Source: Mesorhizobium sp. M4B.F.Ca.ET.058.02.1.1 (GTDB taxonomy: Bacteria > Pseudomonadota > Alphaproteobacteria > Rhizobiales > Rhizobiaceae). Taken from it: 64,000 bases of DNA. Shown here one piece after another: positions 1 to 9,946 of this stretch. Every line of letters begins with the position of its first letter. The first letter of the stretch is position 1. The notes beneath the pieces were generated by a model, which had not been told where the DNA came from, did not search any database, and was given only the letters and a program-made list of their open reading frames with translations. Position numbers and translations under genes: made by a program. Where the stretch lies: positions 930,001 through 994,000 of the forward strand of contig NZ_CP034450.1 in the NCBI RefSeq assembly GCF_003952505.1, given 5' to 3'.

Positions 1-82
1 CCTGACGGATGGTCTTTCGAGCTTGCCTTGTCATTTTATTCCGCGCGGGGAGCGCGATCCCGTTCGCTTGAGTGCGCCAAAG

Positions 83-371
83 TCACGGCAGCAACCCCCG
101 CAGCCGTGCGCCTTGATAGGATTTTTTGCTTCGCCACACAACGGCAATCATGGCGGTGCCGGCGGGGCGCCGGTGCCGCTCATGCCCGTCAGATCGCCTT
201 GTCCACGCCACGGGCAGGCCGAGATCGTCCCATTTCTCTTTCATCGCTGACCAGGAACTCGAAGCCGATGACGCTGTCACCGTCCCCGGCCGGCCCGCAT
301 CTGAATTTCAGCCCGTGCCAGCTGCCGCGGCTGCGGAAGGCGGCACCTTCGGCGGCGACCGAGCCCCACAC
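83..371 (-). pseudogene. Possible remnant of a DUF930-like protein
   Basis: On the minus strand two overlapping frames together resemble the C-terminal end of a rhizobial DUF930-type protein: a RSRGSW..LKFRC stretch followed by VIGFEFLVSDE in one frame, then KEKWDDLGLPVAWTRR in the next. A one-base shift near position 240 would join them. An in-frame stop lies directly before the GTG at 371, so no N-terminal half is present. It sits just beyond the clpA terminator. The family assignment rests on memory of motif spacing only. It may be random coding-like sequence, and no intact gene is visible in positions 1-397. Confidence 0.25.
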
Positions 372-397
372 TCACTCTTGACCGCAGCAGATTGCAT

Positions 398-427
398 GAA
401 AAAAGCCCCGTTTCCGGGGCTTTTTTA
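398..427. terminator. Bidirectional rho-independent terminator after clpA
   Basis: A perfect 10-bp stem (AAAAGCCCCG, loop TTTC, CGGGGCTTTT) has a run of A on one side and a run of T on the other, so it can act on both strands. It lies 13 bases after the clpA stop codon. Confidence 0.85.
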
Positions 428-439
428 TCGTCAGGGCTA

Positions 440-2908
440 TCAGCCCTTGCGCGGCAACTGCGGCACCAGGCTACGCTTGCCGCCATCCTTGCCTTTCGGC
501 TCCGGCTTCTGCGCCACCGCCTTCTTGGCCACCGGCTTCTTCGCAACCGTCTTGCGGGGCTTCGGCGCTTCCTCCGGCTCTTCCTTCTTCGGCTTCACCG
601 GAGCCTCGTCAGCCAGCGACTCGAGTTTCAGGCCGGTCTCGCCGGTTTCCTTCTTCTCGACGGTGACGCGCACCGTGCCGCCCTTCTTGAGCTTGCCGAA
701 CAGCACCTCGTCGGCCAGCGGCTTCTTGATGTGCTCCTGGATGACGCGGCCAAGCGGCCGCGCGCCCATGCGCTCGTCATAGCCCTTGTCGGCCAGCCAG
801 GCGACCGCATCCGGCGACAGGTCGAAGGTGACGCCACGCTCGGAGAGCTGAGCCTCGAGCTGCATGACGAACTTCTGCACAACCTGGTGGATGACAGGCA
901 CCGGCAGCGAGCCGAACGGGATGATCGCATCGAGACGGTTGCGGAACTCCGGCGTAAACAGCCGGTTGATCGCCTCGACATCGTCGCCTTCGCGCTTGGT
1001 CGAACCGAAACCGATCGCCGCCCGCTGCGCATCTGACGCACCCGCATTGGTGGTCATGATCAGGATGACATTGCGGAAGTCGATCTGCTTGCCGTTGTGG
1101 TCGGTCAGCTTGCCATGGTCCATCACCTGCAGCAGGATGTTGAACAGGTCGGGATGCGCCTTCTCAACCTCATCGAGCAAGAGCACGCAGTGCGGATGCT
1201 GGTCGACACCGTCGGTGAGCAATCCGCCCTGGTCGAAGCCGACATAGCCGGGAGGCGCGCCGATCAGCCGCGATACGGTATGACGTTCCATGTATTCCGA
1301 CATGTCGAAGCGGATCAGTTCGACGCCGAGCGAGGCGGCGAGCTGCTTGGCGACTTCCGTCTTGCCGACGCCGGTCGGGCCCGAGAACAGATAGGAGCCG
1401 ATCGGCTTTTCGGGTTCACGCAGGCCGGCGCGCGCCAGCTTGATCGCCGACGTCAGCGCGGTGATGGCGGTGTCCTGGCCGTAGACGACGCGCTTCAGCT
1501 CGATGTCGAGACCCTGCAGCACCTTCTCGTCGTCGGCCGAAACCGTCTTCGGCGGGATGCGCGCCATGGTGGCGATCGTGGCTTCGATTTCCTTGATGCC
1601 GATGGTCTTCTTGCGCTTGGCTTCGGGCACCAGCATCTGCGAGGCGCCGGTCTCGTCGATCACGTCGATCGCCTTGTCCGGCAGCTTGCGGTCGTTGATG
1701 TAGCGGGCCGAAAGTTCGACCGAGGCCTTGATCGCCTCGCTGGTGTAGCGGACCTTGTGGAACTCCTCGAAATAGGGCTTCAGGCCCTTCATGATCTCGA
1801 TGGCGTCCTCGATGGTCGGCTCGTTGACGTCGATCTTCTGGAAGCGCCGCACCAAGGCGCGGTCCTTCTCGAAGAACTGGCGGAACTCCTTGTAGGTGGT
1901 CGAGCCGATGCAGCGGATGGCGCCCGACGACAGCGCCGGCTTCAGCAGGTTCGACGCGTCCATGGCGCCGCCTGACGTGGCCCCTGCCCCGATCACGGTA
2001 TGGATCTCGTCGATAAACAGCACCGCGCCGGGATAGTCCTCGAGTTCCTTGACGACCTGCTTCAGCCGCTCCTCGAAGTCGCCGCGATAGCGCGTGCCGG
2101 CGAGCAGCGTGCCCATGTCGAGCGCGAAGATAGTGGCGTTGTGCAGCACCTCTGGCACGTCGCCCTCGACGATGCGCTTGGCCAGACCCTCGGCGATCGC
2201 CGTCTTGCCGACGCCGGGATCGCCGACATAGAGCGGGTTGTTCTTGGAGCGGCGGCACAGCACCTGGATCGTGCGGTTGATCTCCGACTCGCGGCCGATC
2301 AGCGGATCGATCTTGCCGGCCTTGGCCTTGTTGTTGAGGTTGATGCAATAAGCAGTCAGGGCGTCCTGCTGCTGCTTCTTCTTGCCGTTCTCCTCCTGCG
2401 GCTCGGCGCCGTTCTGGCCGCCCTGCTCGTCATCGGCGCCGCGCGGGGTGCGGTTCTCCGAGGCGCCGGGGCGCTTGGCGATGCCATGCGAAATGTAGTT
2501 GACCGCGTCGTAGCGGGTCATCTGCTGTTCCTGCAGGAAATAGGCGGCGTGGCTCTCACGCTCGGCGAAGATCGCGACGAGCACGTTGGCGCCGGAGACC
2601 TCCTCGCGGCCGGACGACTGTACATGGATGACGGCGCGCTGGATAACGCGCTGGAAACCGGCGGTGGGCTTGGAATCCTCGTCATAGCCGGTAACGAGGT
2701 TGTCGAGCTCGGTGTCGATATAGGTGAGAACCGTGTGCTTCAATTCGTCGAGGTCGACGTTGCAAGCGCGCATGACGGCGGCTGCCTCGGTGTCGTCGAT
2801 CAGGGCGAGCAGCAGGTGTTCAAGGGTTGCATATTCATGATGCCGCTCATTGGCGAGCGTCAGCGCCTGATGTAGCGCCTTTTCCAGGCCTTGGGAGAAA
2901 GCCGGCAT
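440..2908 (-). CDS. clpA: ATP-dependent Clp protease ATP-binding subunit ClpA
   Basis: Cytoplasmic AAA+ unfoldase that feeds substrates to ClpP. The 822-aa protein has the Clp N-domain (about residues 1-145), a first AAA module with Walker A GDPGVGKT at 229-236 and Walker B VLFIDE at 296-301, and a second with GPTGVGKT at 510-517. An IGFG motif that would dock to ClpP is visible in the second module. After about residue 765 comes a Lys/Ala/Pro-rich tail that makes it longer than the E. coli protein. It starts 6 bases after the clpS stop, so clpS-clpA form one transcription unit, as expected for adaptor and unfoldase. The tail is probably disordered. Confidence 0.97.
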   Translation of the reverse strand: MPAFSQGLEKALHQALTLANERHHEYATLEHLLLALIDDTEAAAVMRACNVDLDELKHTVLTYIDTELDNLVTGYDEDSKPTAGFQRVIQRAVIHVQSSGREEVSGANVLVAIFAERESHAAYFLQEQQMTRYDAVNYISHGIAKRPGASENRTPRGADDEQGGQNGAEPQEENGKKKQQQDALTAYCINLNNKAKAGKIDPLIGRESEINRTIQVLCRRSKNNPLYVGDPGVGKTAIAEGLAKRIVEGDVPEVLHNATIFALDMGTLLAGTRYRGDFEERLKQVVKELEDYPGAVLFIDEIHTVIGAGATSGGAMDASNLLKPALSSGAIRCIGSTTYKEFRQFFEKDRALVRRFQKIDVNEPTIEDAIEIMKGLKPYFEEFHKVRYTSEAIKASVELSARYINDRKLPDKAIDVIDETGASQMLVPEAKRKKTIGIKEIEATIATMARIPPKTVSADDEKVLQGLDIELKRVVYGQDTAITALTSAIKLARAGLREPEKPIGSYLFSGPTGVGKTEVAKQLAASLGVELIRFDMSEYMERHTVSRLIGAPPGYVGFDQGGLLTDGVDQHPHCVLLLDEVEKAHPDLFNILLQVMDHGKLTDHNGKQIDFRNVILIMTTNAGASDAQRAAIGFGSTKREGDDVEAINRLFTPEFRNRLDAIIPFGSLPVPVIHQVVQKFVMQLEAQLSERGVTFDLSPDAVAWLADKGYDERMGARPLGRVIQEHIKKPLADEVLFGKLKKGGTVRVTVEKKETGETGLKLESLADEAPVKPKKEEPEEAPKPRKTVAKKPVAKKAVAQKPEPKGKDGGKRSLVPQLPRKG

Positions 2909-2914
2909 GTTACC

Positions 2915-3280
2915 TCACTTCTTCTCCATCACGCATTGCAGCGGATGCTGATTCTGTCGGGCGAAATCCATGACCTGGGACACTTTGGTCTCGGCCACCT
3001 CGAATGTATAGACCCCGCACTCGCCCACTCCATGATTGTGAACATGAAGCATGATGCGTGTGGCGGCTTCGCGGTCCTTCTGAAAAAAACGCTCCAGCAC
3101 GTGAACCACGAATTCCATGGGCGTGTAGTCGTCGTTGAGGATGAGCACCCGGTAGAGACTGGGCTTCTTGGTCTTGGTTTTGGTGCGCGTGATCACGGCC
3201 GTGCCGCGACCGGCCCCGTTGCCGTCGCCGTCACTCTGCATCCGCACCACGCCTGCCGTGGCAGTCAAACCGGTCGTCAC
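2915..3280 (-). CDS. clpS: ClpS adaptor protein (N-end rule)
   Basis: Adaptor that hands N-degron substrates to the ClpA N-domain. The core shows the family signature [21 protein letters not shown] and [19 protein letters not shown], including the N-degron pocket residues. It ends in [11 protein letters not shown] like rhizobial ClpS. The start is uncertain: ATG at 3298 has no ribosome site, GTG at 3280 follows GGGAGGCAGGA and is preferred here (121 aa), and ATG at 3241 is a shorter option. The first 35 or so residues are low-complexity and probably flexible. The gene is cotranscribed with clpA. Confidence 0.93.
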   Translation of the reverse strand: MTTGLTATAGVVRMQSDGDGNGAGRGTAVITRTKTKTKKPSLYRVLILNDDYTPMEFVVHVLERFFQKDREAATRIMLHVHNHGVGECGVYTFEVAETKVSQVMDFARQNQHPLQCVMEKK

Positions 3281-3431
3281 GTAGTCCTGCCTCCCCATGC
3301 GAGTTCGACATGTAGGTGTTCGATGGACGATTTTAAGCCCTTCTGTTTAGCTGACAATATGGCTAGGTGGGCAAACTTCAGCGATTTTCGCAATCGTGTA
3401 GGTGGCTACGGCCCAGATCGAAGCGGGCATG

Positions 3432-3462
3432 AAAAAACCCGGCCGCGCATCCGCGACCGGGT
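3432..3462 (-). terminator. Rho-independent terminator of the phasin gene
   Basis: An 11-bp stem with one mismatch (ACCCGGTCGCG / CGCGGCCGGGT on the minus strand) is followed by six T on the minus strand. It lies about 50 bases after the phasin stop. Confidence 0.8.
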
Positions 3463-3509
3463 CTGTCTTGCAGGCCGGCTGGCCTAGTTTCAGTGCCTTG
3501 CGGCGAAAA

Positions 3510-3839
3510 TTACTTCGCCTTGGCTACGATCGATTCGAACGGCTTGTAGGCTTCCTTGGCGAGTTCGGCATAGAGGTCGCCGATCTTGGCGGCCTCGGCG
3601 ACGAAGCTCTCGTAGCTCTGCTTGGCGTAGTCGGACTGGATCTCGATCGCCTTGTCGAACGACTTGGCCGAGAACAGCTTCTCGAACGCGGCGCTGCCGG
3701 CTTCGAAGCTCTTCTTGGTGTACTCGCCCGCTTCTGTGGCGATCGCCTGCGCGCCCTTGGTGAGCGAAGCAAAGCTCTTCAATCCGGTGTCGGCAAACTC
3801 CTTGCCGAATTTGCTGAAGTCCTCATAGGTCTGGGCCAT
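3510..3839 (-). CDS. Phasin family protein
   Basis: A 109-aa helical protein beginning MAQTYEDFSKFGKEF, with the phasin pattern of repeated amphipathic Ala/Lys/Phe-rich helices and no membrane segment or signal peptide. Phasins coat polyhydroxybutyrate granules. The frame stays open upstream to 3998, but ATG 3839 is preceded by GAAGGGA at proper spacing and the longer N-terminus looks non-coding. The promoter carries two TGC-N3-GCA sites typical of the PHB-responsive repressor PhaR, which supports the phasin call. A strong terminator follows, so it is monocistronic. Confidence 0.88.
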   Translation of the reverse strand: MAQTYEDFSKFGKEFADTGLKSFASLTKGAQAIATEAGEYTKKSFEAGSAAFEKLFSAKSFDKAIEIQSDYAKQSYESFVAEAAKIGDLYAELAKEAYKPFESIVAKAK

Positions 3840-3889
3840 TTCACGCTTCCCTTCGTGGTTGAAACGCCCATTTGCCCCGGGCGCCCTTG

Positions 3890-3931
3890 TGCAATGCACC
3901 GCAAATATATTGTGCGCTGCACAAAAGTCAA
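3890..3931 (-). promoter_or_regulatory. Phasin promoter with two TGC-N3-GCA (PhaR-type) operators
   Basis: On the minus strand TTGACT (3931-3926), a 16-bp spacer and TATATT (3909-3904) form a sigma70-type promoter. One operator, TGC-GCT-GCA on the plus strand at 3913-3921, lies between the two boxes. A second, TGC-AAT-GCA at 3890-3898, lies at the expected start point. Their centres are 23 bp apart. TGC-N3-GCA is the reported recognition unit of alphaproteobacterial PhaR, and the placement fits repression. Confidence 0.7.
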
Positions 3932-4024
3932 GTTTTTGGCCGTTTGCTGGGCACGGGCGGACGGGAAGAGTCCAAAATTCGAATAAAAAGAGGCTCAAAT
4001 CGCCAGAAAATGGTGAACGCGGCG

Positions 4025-4047
4025 GTTACCATAAACGGATTGGTAAC
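4025..4047 (+). promoter_or_regulatory. Inverted repeat upstream of the D,D-carboxypeptidase gene
   Basis: GTTACCA (4025-4031) and TGGTAAC (4041-4047) form perfect 7-bp arms with a 9-base spacer, about 80 bases before the start codon. It could be an operator; the protein that would bind it is unknown. Confidence 0.35.
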
Positions 4048-4127
4048 GCTGCCCGCGATAGCTTGGCCGGAAGCGAGGCAGGCTCACGCCGCCGCCTCCG
4101 GGGCAACGAAATTTCAGGGAAATAGCA

Positions 4128-5528
4128 GTGCGTCAGGCGTTGTTGGGCTTCGTCTCCAAAACCTCCTCCTTTCTCAAGGCGATCACGATCGTCGCCCTGG
4201 CGATGACCGTCGTCGTCGCGGATGCCGCCTCATCGATGGCGGCGAAATCGGCGGCCATCGTCATCGACGCCAAGACGGGCAAGGTGCTCTATTCTTCCGA
4301 CGCTAATGGTCGGCGCTATCCCGCTTCGCTGACCAAGATGATGACCCTCTATCTGACGTTCGAGGCGCTGGCGAAGGGTCGGATCTCGAAGAACACGGCG
4401 GTGCCGTTCTCTGCCCACGCCGCGGCCGAGCCGCCGACGAAACTTGGCGTCAAGCCCGGCGGATCGGTGTCCGTCGACACAGCCATCCTGTCGATGGTGA
4501 CCAAGTCGGCCAATGATTCCGCGACGGCGCTGGGTGAGCTGCTCGGCGGCAACGAAGCCAATTTCGCCCGCATGATGACCGCCAAGGCGCGTGCGCTCGG
4601 CATGAACGGCACGGTCTTCCGCAACGCCAATGGCTTGCCCGATCCCGGCCAGTTCACCACCGCCCACGACATGGCGATGCTCGGCATCGCGCTGAGGGAG
4701 CACTTCCCGCAATATTACGGCTACTTTTCTCAACGCTCCTTCCTTTACGGCCGTCGGCGCATCAATGGTCACAATCGCTTGCTCGGCCGCATCAAGGGCG
4801 TTGACGGAATCAAGACCGGCTACACCCGCGCTTCCGGCTACAATCTGGTCTCGTCGGTCAATGACGGCGATCGCAAGCTCGTCGCTGTCGTCATGGGCGG
4901 CGCCTCGGGCCGCGCCCGCGACAACCAGATGGCGGGCCTGATCAACGCTTATATGCCGAAGGCGTCGACGCGTGGCGGTAGCGCCCTTATCGCCAAGGCC
5001 GGTGGCGGCAATCCGATCAGTGCGCTGGCCAAGGTGCTCCTGCCGAAGCATGACGCGCCGACCCCGGACGAAAAGCCGGCGGTTGAGGAAGAGGCGGTCG
5101 TCGCCTCCGCGGACGACAGCGCGCCCGTCGTCGAGGAGACCACGCCGGTCGTCCAGATCAAGAAGGTCAAGACCGTGGCAGTCGCCGCCGTGGTTCCGTC
5201 GCCAGCGCCGCAAGCCGTCGCGGCCTACGCCGAGCCGGAACCGGCTGCAGCGGTCGATCCGGTCAAGACCGCTTCGGTCCCCTCCGGCTGGGCCGTGCAG
5301 GTGGCGTCCTCGCCAAAGCAATCCGAAGCCCAGGCCTTCCTCGACAAGACGAGCAAGCAGGCGCCGAAGGTGCTGGCCGACGCCGCCGGCTTCACCGTCG
5401 CCTTTGAAAAGGACGGCGTCACCTACTACCGCGCCCGCTTCGGCGGCTTCTCGTCGAAGGATGCCGCGTGGGATGCGTGCAACGCTTTGAAGAAGAAGAA
5501 GATCAGCTGTTACGCCGTCCAGCAGTAG
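4128..5528 (+). CDS. D-alanyl-D-alanine carboxypeptidase (PBP5/DacF-like) with SPOR domain
   Basis: Periplasmic penicillin-binding peptidase (S11 family) that trims the terminal D-Ala of peptidoglycan stem peptides. The 466-aa protein starts at GTG 4128 behind AGGGA. Residues 17-38 form a signal peptide. The active-site triad is visible: SLTK at 67-70, SAN at 127-129 and KTG at 229-231. A Pro/Ala/Glu-rich linker (about 300-380) leads to a C-terminal SPOR domain (about 385-466), which in other proteins binds denuded glycan at the division site. The SPOR fusion is common in rhizobial paralogues. It is transcribed alone and converges with the J-domain gene. Confidence 0.92.
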   Translation: MRQALLGFVSKTSSFLKAITIVALAMTVVVADAASSMAAKSAAIVIDAKTGKVLYSSDANGRRYPASLTKMMTLYLTFEALAKGRISKNTAVPFSAHAAAEPPTKLGVKPGGSVSVDTAILSMVTKSANDSATALGELLGGNEANFARMMTAKARALGMNGTVFRNANGLPDPGQFTTAHDMAMLGIALREHFPQYYGYFSQRSFLYGRRRINGHNRLLGRIKGVDGIKTGYTRASGYNLVSSVNDGDRKLVAVVMGGASGRARDNQMAGLINAYMPKASTRGGSALIAKAGGGNPISALAKVLLPKHDAPTPDEKPAVEEEAVVASADDSAPVVEETTPVVQIKKVKTVAVAAVVPSPAPQAVAAYAEPEPAAAVDPVKTASVPSGWAVQVASSPKQSEAQAFLDKTSKQAPKVLADAAGFTVAFEKDGVTYYRARFGGFSSKDAAWDACNALKKKKISCYAVQQ

Positions 5529-5570
5529 GTCGGCTTGCAATCTCCCGGGAAATTTTTGCGTCGAAGGAGA

Positions 5571-6269
5571 CTAGTTGTGGTTGGAGAGCAAGACGTCCTT
5601 GGCTTCATTGATTCGCGCCGCAAGGAACGACGTGCCGCCGATATCGGGGTGCAGGCGCTGCATCAGGCGGCGGTGCGCCTTGCGGACATCCGCCGCGGCG
5701 GCCCCCGCTTCAAGACCAAGGATCTTGTAGGCCTCCTCCTTAGTCATGGCGCCCGCACCTGGCGCAACACCCAGCCCTTCGCCACCGTCCGGCTCAGCGT
5801 TTTTGCGCCAGATGGGAAATCGGCCGTCAAGATACGTCTCTAGCAACTGGCGGCTCTCCTGATCGCCGGAGAGCTCACGGTAGAGCTGCTGCAACTCGGC
5901 GAGGCTCATCGCGCCAAGCATCTTGCCTTCATGGCGGCCGGCCAGAACGAGCCCTTCCAGTCCGCCGGTCTTGTGATCAAGCTCCATTTCCAGCGCAGCA
6001 GTGCGCACGGTGGAGCGCCTGCCCGGCGGTGGTCTTGATCCGCTGCGGTTCATACGCACCGAGCCAAACCAGGCGATCGCGCCGGCCAGCATCATGCCGC
6101 CGATGCCGCTGCGGCCCACGACGAGCAAGGCTGCGCCGGCCAGCGCCAAAAGAACCGGTCCCAATGTCTTCATGCCATCGGCCATTTTCCCCGGATCGGC
6201 GCGTACGAAGATCGTGGCGGCGCCGAGGAGCAACAGAAGCAATGCGACCAATGCGATCAGTATGCCCAT
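5571..6269 (-). CDS. Membrane-anchored J-domain protein
   Basis: The 232-aa protein has two hydrophobic helices near the N-terminus (about 5-25 and 40-68) and a C-terminal J-domain (about 178-232) with the DnaK-activating HPD in LMQRLHPDIGG. The arrangement is like Tim14/Pam18-type or DjlA-like co-chaperones. The start ATG at 6269 shares one base with the stop of the upstream VWA gene (TGATG), so translation is coupled. A TTG at 6272 is an alternative start. The specific client is unknown. Confidence 0.85.
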   Translation of the reverse strand: MGILIALVALLLLLLGAATIFVRADPGKMADGMKTLGPVLLALAGAALLVVGRSGIGGMMLAGAIAWFGSVRMNRSGSRPPPGRRSTVRTAALEMELDHKTGGLEGLVLAGRHEGKMLGAMSLAELQQLYRELSGDQESRQLLETYLDGRFPIWRKNAEPDGGEGLGVAPGAGAMTKEEAYKILGLEAGAAAADVRKAHRRLMQRLHPDIGGTSFLAARINEAKDVLLSNHN

Positions 6270-7000
6270 CAATTTCCGCCGCCCCGCAAATGCTCGATCA
6301 TCAGCCGATCTTCCGGCCTGCCCCTGGCTTCCAGTGCCGTCAGCCCGCCGGTGGCGAATACGGCTACCGCTGAAAACAATCCCGCAAGGGTCGCGGCAGC
6401 ATGCCGATCAAATCGGAACCAAGCTCCTTTAGACAGCCGCGCAATTTCCTTGAACGCTTTTTCCGCTCCGGAATCATGGCCTTCCTGGAAAATGAAGACT
6501 GGCACGCCATGCAGACCGAGGCTGCCGGCCTTGCTGGCGAGATCGTCGATGCTCTCTTCCATGGCATCGCCGATATAGACAAGCGCATTGACCTTGGTTG
6601 CCGCCGTCTCCTTCAACGCGTGGACGAGCACCTTGCCGATCTGAGTATGGCCGGCGCGGCAGTCGATCCGCGTCATCAGCTGCTTCAAAGCATTGGTGTC
6701 TTTGACGAAACCGGACGAACGGCACTCGCCGAGACCGCGGAAATAGACCAGTTGGACGCTAAGCGTCCCGAGCTTGCCAACGGCATCGAACATCTCGCCC
6801 TGCAGCGCGTTGGCCAGATCCCAGGTCGGCTGCCGGCTCATCGTCGCGTCGAGGGACAGAATCACCCTGCCCGTGCCGCTGGCAGAAGCGCCAAAGGTTC
6901 TCGCCTGCCGGACAAAGGCGTCGATCTCCCCGGCGCTTGATTGAGGCTTGACCGGGGCAGGATCGGCCTTTTGGGGCACGGGCTGCTTGTTGTCGCTCAT
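6269..7000 (-). CDS. VWA-domain protein (putative metal-binding, unknown role)
   Basis: A 243-aa protein with a short Pro/Lys-rich N-terminus and a von Willebrand A-like fold. VILSLDATMSRQP resembles a MIDAS loop (D-x-T-x-S), and LVYIGDAMEE and GVPVFIFQEG are further core strands. No signal peptide is seen, though one hydrophobic stretch lies near the C-terminus (TLAGLFSAVAVFATGGL). It is translationally coupled to the J-domain gene, suggesting joint function, possibly as a chaperone-linked complex. The start ATG 7000 was chosen because the sequence upstream in frame has no conserved look. Confidence 0.75.
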   Translation of the reverse strand: MSDNKQPVPQKADPAPVKPQSSAGEIDAFVRQARTFGASASGTGRVILSLDATMSRQPTWDLANALQGEMFDAVGKLGTLSVQLVYFRGLGECRSSGFVKDTNALKQLMTRIDCRAGHTQIGKVLVHALKETAATKVNALVYIGDAMEESIDDLASKAGSLGLHGVPVFIFQEGHDSGAEKAFKEIARLSKGAWFRFDRHAAATLAGLFSAVAVFATGGLTALEARGRPEDRLMIEHLRGGGN

Positions 7001-7107
7001 GAGATTCAAGATGTGGCGCGGCGCCAATGCTTGCAAGTCCCATGTCCGGCGATAGGGAGGGCCAAAGCATCGGCGGATCACAAGCAGCGCGGCAGGTATC
7101 GTCCGGT

Positions 7108-7545
7108 CTAAAGCAGGCCCAGTTCGGCCAGCTCCTGCCTGAGCTTCGGAGGCATCTCCACCAGGCCTGCCCTGCCCTTGCCGAGATCGGCCGGCGCGTC
7201 GGAGGGTTTGAGATAGCGCCAGCCCTGGAAGGCGCGGCGCGGCTGCCATTCGGTGCGCACGACTTGCGGGTCGAGCATCAGGTGACAGCGGCCGATGCCC
7301 TCGTCGTCGGTGAACGGCCGGATCTCGGTGATCAACTGGCGACATTGCACGTTGCCCTTGATCACCCAATAGAGCGAGCCGCCGTCGGTGACTTCGTCGC
7401 CACGCGTCGGCACCATGCGGGTGGTGTGCCAGTGCTCGGCCGGCTCGCCGGCGCGCCGCCGCTCGTCGAGGCGAAAGTCGATCCACTCTTCGAGATCCTC
7501 GACGCTGTCGCAGCCGACGCAGAGTTTTAGGAGATTGAGAGCCAT
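7108..7545 (-). CDS. DUF1489 family protein
   Basis: A 145-aa soluble protein starting MALNLLKLCVGCDSVEDLEEW, the typical opening of the alphaproteobacterial DUF1489 family. Strongly conserved-looking features are HTTRMVPTR, GGSLYWVIKG, CRQLI and the segment WQPRRAFQGWRYL. No catalytic motif is recognised and the function is unknown. It lies in the same orientation as the VWA gene, 107 bases upstream of it. Confidence 0.85.
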   Translation of the reverse strand: MALNLLKLCVGCDSVEDLEEWIDFRLDERRRAGEPAEHWHTTRMVPTRGDEVTDGGSLYWVIKGNVQCRQLITEIRPFTDDEGIGRCHLMLDPQVVRTEWQPRRAFQGWRYLKPSDAPADLGKGRAGLVEMPPKLRQELAELGLL

Positions 7546-7620
7546 CGCTTAAGGTTTAGTCCGGCACGCGAAACCGTCAACGGCCCTGCCCGACTTCTCC
7601 ACAGTGCCAGCATCAGCCGT

Positions 7621-9024
7621 TCAGCACTCGACGACGTTGACGGCGAGGCCGCCGAGGCTGGTTTCCTTGTACTTCTCGTTCATGTCGAGGCCGGTCTGGC
7701 GCATGGTCTCGATCGCCGCGTCGAGTGGCACGAAGTGGGTGCCGTCGCCCTTGATGGCGAGCGAGGCGGCGGTCACAGCCTTGACGGCGCCGAGCGCATT
7801 GCGCTCGATGCAGGGCACCTGCACCAGCCCGGCGACGGGATCGCAGGTCATGCCGAGATGATGCTCCAGCGCGATCTCGGCCGCATTCTCGACCTGCTCC
7901 GGCGTGCCGCCCATGACGGCGCACAGCCCAGCCGCAGCCATGGCCGAGGCGGAGCCGACCTCACCCTGGCAGCCAACTTCGGCGCCGGAGATCGAGGCGT
8001 TCGACTTAATGATGCCGCCAACGGCGGCCGCCGTCAGCAGGAAGTCGCGTATGCTTGGCTGGTCGGCTTCGGGATGGAAATGCAGCCAGTAGCGCAGCAC
8101 CGCCGGCAGCGTGCCGGCCGCCCCGTTGGTCGGCGCGGTGACGACGCGCCCGCCAGCGGCGTTCTCCTCATTGACCGCCATGGCGTAGATCGACAGCCAG
8201 TCATTGGCGAGCAAGGGGTTCGGCCGGTTCTGCTGCCACTGTTCCAGCAGCTTGTCGTGCAACTGCCGGGCACGGCGGCGCACCTTCAACCCGCCCGGCA
8301 TGATGCCGTCCTGCGAAAGGCCGCGGTCGATGCAGCCCTTCATGGCGCTCCAGATGGCGTCGAGACCCGCGTCGAGCTCCTCGCGCGACATCTGCGTCTC
8401 CTCGTTGACGCGCTTCATCTCGGCGATGGAAAGCCCGCTCTTGGCCGCCATCTTCAGCATCTCGACGGCATTCTTGAAGGGATAAGGCACCTTCTTGCCT
8501 TCCGTCGTCACTGAGCCCTTGGCCTTCATCCGCTGCAGCTCTTCCTCGGAAACGACGAAGCCGCCGCCGATCGAATAATAGATGCGCTTGAGCAGCAGTC
8601 GGTCGCCGGCGTCGTAGGCATAGAACGCCATGCCGTTGGCGTGGCCGGTGAGCGGCGTCTTGCGGTCGAGCACGAGATCGGTCGCGGGATCGAAGCGGTA
8701 AGTCGGGTGACCCGGCGGCGCGATGCGCTTCTCGGCAGCGATCCTGGCAACGATGCCGTCAGCGAGGTCGGGATCGACCGTCTGCGGCGTCTCGCCGGCA
8801 AGGCCGAGGATGACGGCGCGGTCGGAGCCATGGCCGATGCCGGTGTAGGCGAGCGAGCCGTGCAGGCTGGCGCCGATGCGGTCGACCTTGACGCCGGCCG
8901 GCCGCGGCCAGTCGTTTCCGGCTACCTCGTCCAGAAAACGCCGGGCGGCGGTCATCGGCCCCATCGTGTGCGAACTCGATGGACCGATGCCGATCTTGAA
9001 CAGGTCGAAAACCGAAAGGAACAC
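7621..9024 (-). CDS. sdaA: L-serine ammonia-lyase (single chain, iron-sulfur)
   Basis: Converts L-serine to pyruvate and ammonia in the cytoplasm using a [4Fe-4S] cluster rather than PLP. The 467-aa protein has the fused beta-alpha arrangement of SdaA. The start [24 protein letters not shown] is a family hallmark. Cluster cysteines are visible in [17 protein letters not shown] and [10 protein letters not shown]. The length matches the E. coli enzyme. It is divergent from the broken RutB-like gene with a 183-base gap. Confidence 0.96.
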   Translation of the reverse strand: MFLSVFDLFKIGIGPSSSHTMGPMTAARRFLDEVAGNDWPRPAGVKVDRIGASLHGSLAYTGIGHGSDRAVILGLAGETPQTVDPDLADGIVARIAAEKRIAPPGHPTYRFDPATDLVLDRKTPLTGHANGMAFYAYDAGDRLLLKRIYYSIGGGFVVSEEELQRMKAKGSVTTEGKKVPYPFKNAVEMLKMAAKSGLSIAEMKRVNEETQMSREELDAGLDAIWSAMKGCIDRGLSQDGIMPGGLKVRRRARQLHDKLLEQWQQNRPNPLLANDWLSIYAMAVNEENAAGGRVVTAPTNGAAGTLPAVLRYWLHFHPEADQPSIRDFLLTAAAVGGIIKSNASISGAEVGCQGEVGSASAMAAAGLCAVMGGTPEQVENAAEIALEHHLGMTCDPVAGLVQVPCIERNALGAVKAVTAASLAIKGDGTHFVPLDAAIETMRQTGLDMNEKYKETSLGGLAVNVVEC

Positions 9025-9207
9025 GCGCCGTTGTCTCCTGAATCCGTCTCGGCATACATATAGGAATTGCTGAGATGTTTCCGCTGTTTTACGGATCGCG
9101 GCGCCGCGCCCTCCGACCTTGTTTGCTCCGGCAGCGACATTGATTGTCGGGTTGCGCTGGCGGGGCTATTCTCGACAACGCCAGGTATCGTTGCGAGGGA
9201 GGAAGCA

Positions 9208-9904
9208 ATGCTTGCATTGGAGGCCAGGCCGGAACCGGTGTGCATCGTGCCAGCGCAGACGGCCGTCATCGTGGTGGACATGCAAAACGCCTTCGCCTCG
9301 GCGGGCGGCATGTTCGATCTGGCGGGCTTCGACATATCGGGTGCTGCACCGGCCATCGAGGCCAACAAAAGGCTGCTTGCGGCCGCGCGCAAAGCTGGCC
9401 TCACCGTGGTCTATCTCCAGATGTCGTACAGACCGGATCTCGGCGACGCCGGCGACATTTCCTCGCCGAATTACCACAAGGAACTGGGAATGGTGCTGAT
9501 GCGCCAGCGCCCCGAACTGCGCGGCAAGCTGTTGATCGACGACAGCTGGGACTGGCAGATCGTCGATGCGCTGAAGCCGGAGCCGGGCGACCAGATCATC
9601 CGCAAATCCCGCTACAGCGGCTTTTGCAACACCGGTCTGGAAGCGTATCTGCGGGCTCGCAATATCCGCCATCTGCTGTTCAGCGGGGTCGCCACCAATG
9701 TCTGCGTCGATGCGACCGCGCGCGACGGCCTACATGCTGGAATTCTGGCCTGTCCTGGTCGAGGACGCGATGAACCATTCGGGCCCCGACTTCAACCGCC
9801 AGGCAACGCTGTGGAATTTCGAAAACGCGTTCGGATGGGTCACCAGGACCGACATGGTGGTCGAGGCCCTGCGCGCGAAAGCCGCCCGACCCCTGCCGGC
9901 CTAG
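9208..9904 (+). pseudogene. RutB-like isochorismatase-family hydrolase, frameshifted
   Basis: Cysteine hydrolase resembling ureidoacrylate amidohydrolase RutB. ATG 9208 follows GAGGGAGGA. The frame reads normally through VVDMQNAF (catalytic Asp), RKSRYSGF (Lys region) and GVATNVCVDATARD (nucleophile Cys), then loses homology. The expected continuation AYMLEFWPVLVEDA..GPDF..ATLWNFENAFGWV is in the next frame and ends at 9904. One extra G at 9727-9728 explains this. All catalytic residues lie before the break, but the C-terminal third is lost in the shifted product. No other rut genes are nearby. Either a sequencing error or recent inactivation is possible. Confidence 0.85.
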
Positions 9905-9946
9905 CCGACCGTCGAAGCGGCCGGCTCGCCTGTGGTACAAGGGGAC

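Noticed and set aside
1097..1975. 292-aa plus-strand open frame opposite clpA
   Set aside because: It is antisense to an undoubted gene, has Arg/Gly/Val-rich composition typical of high-GC shadows, and no ribosome site.
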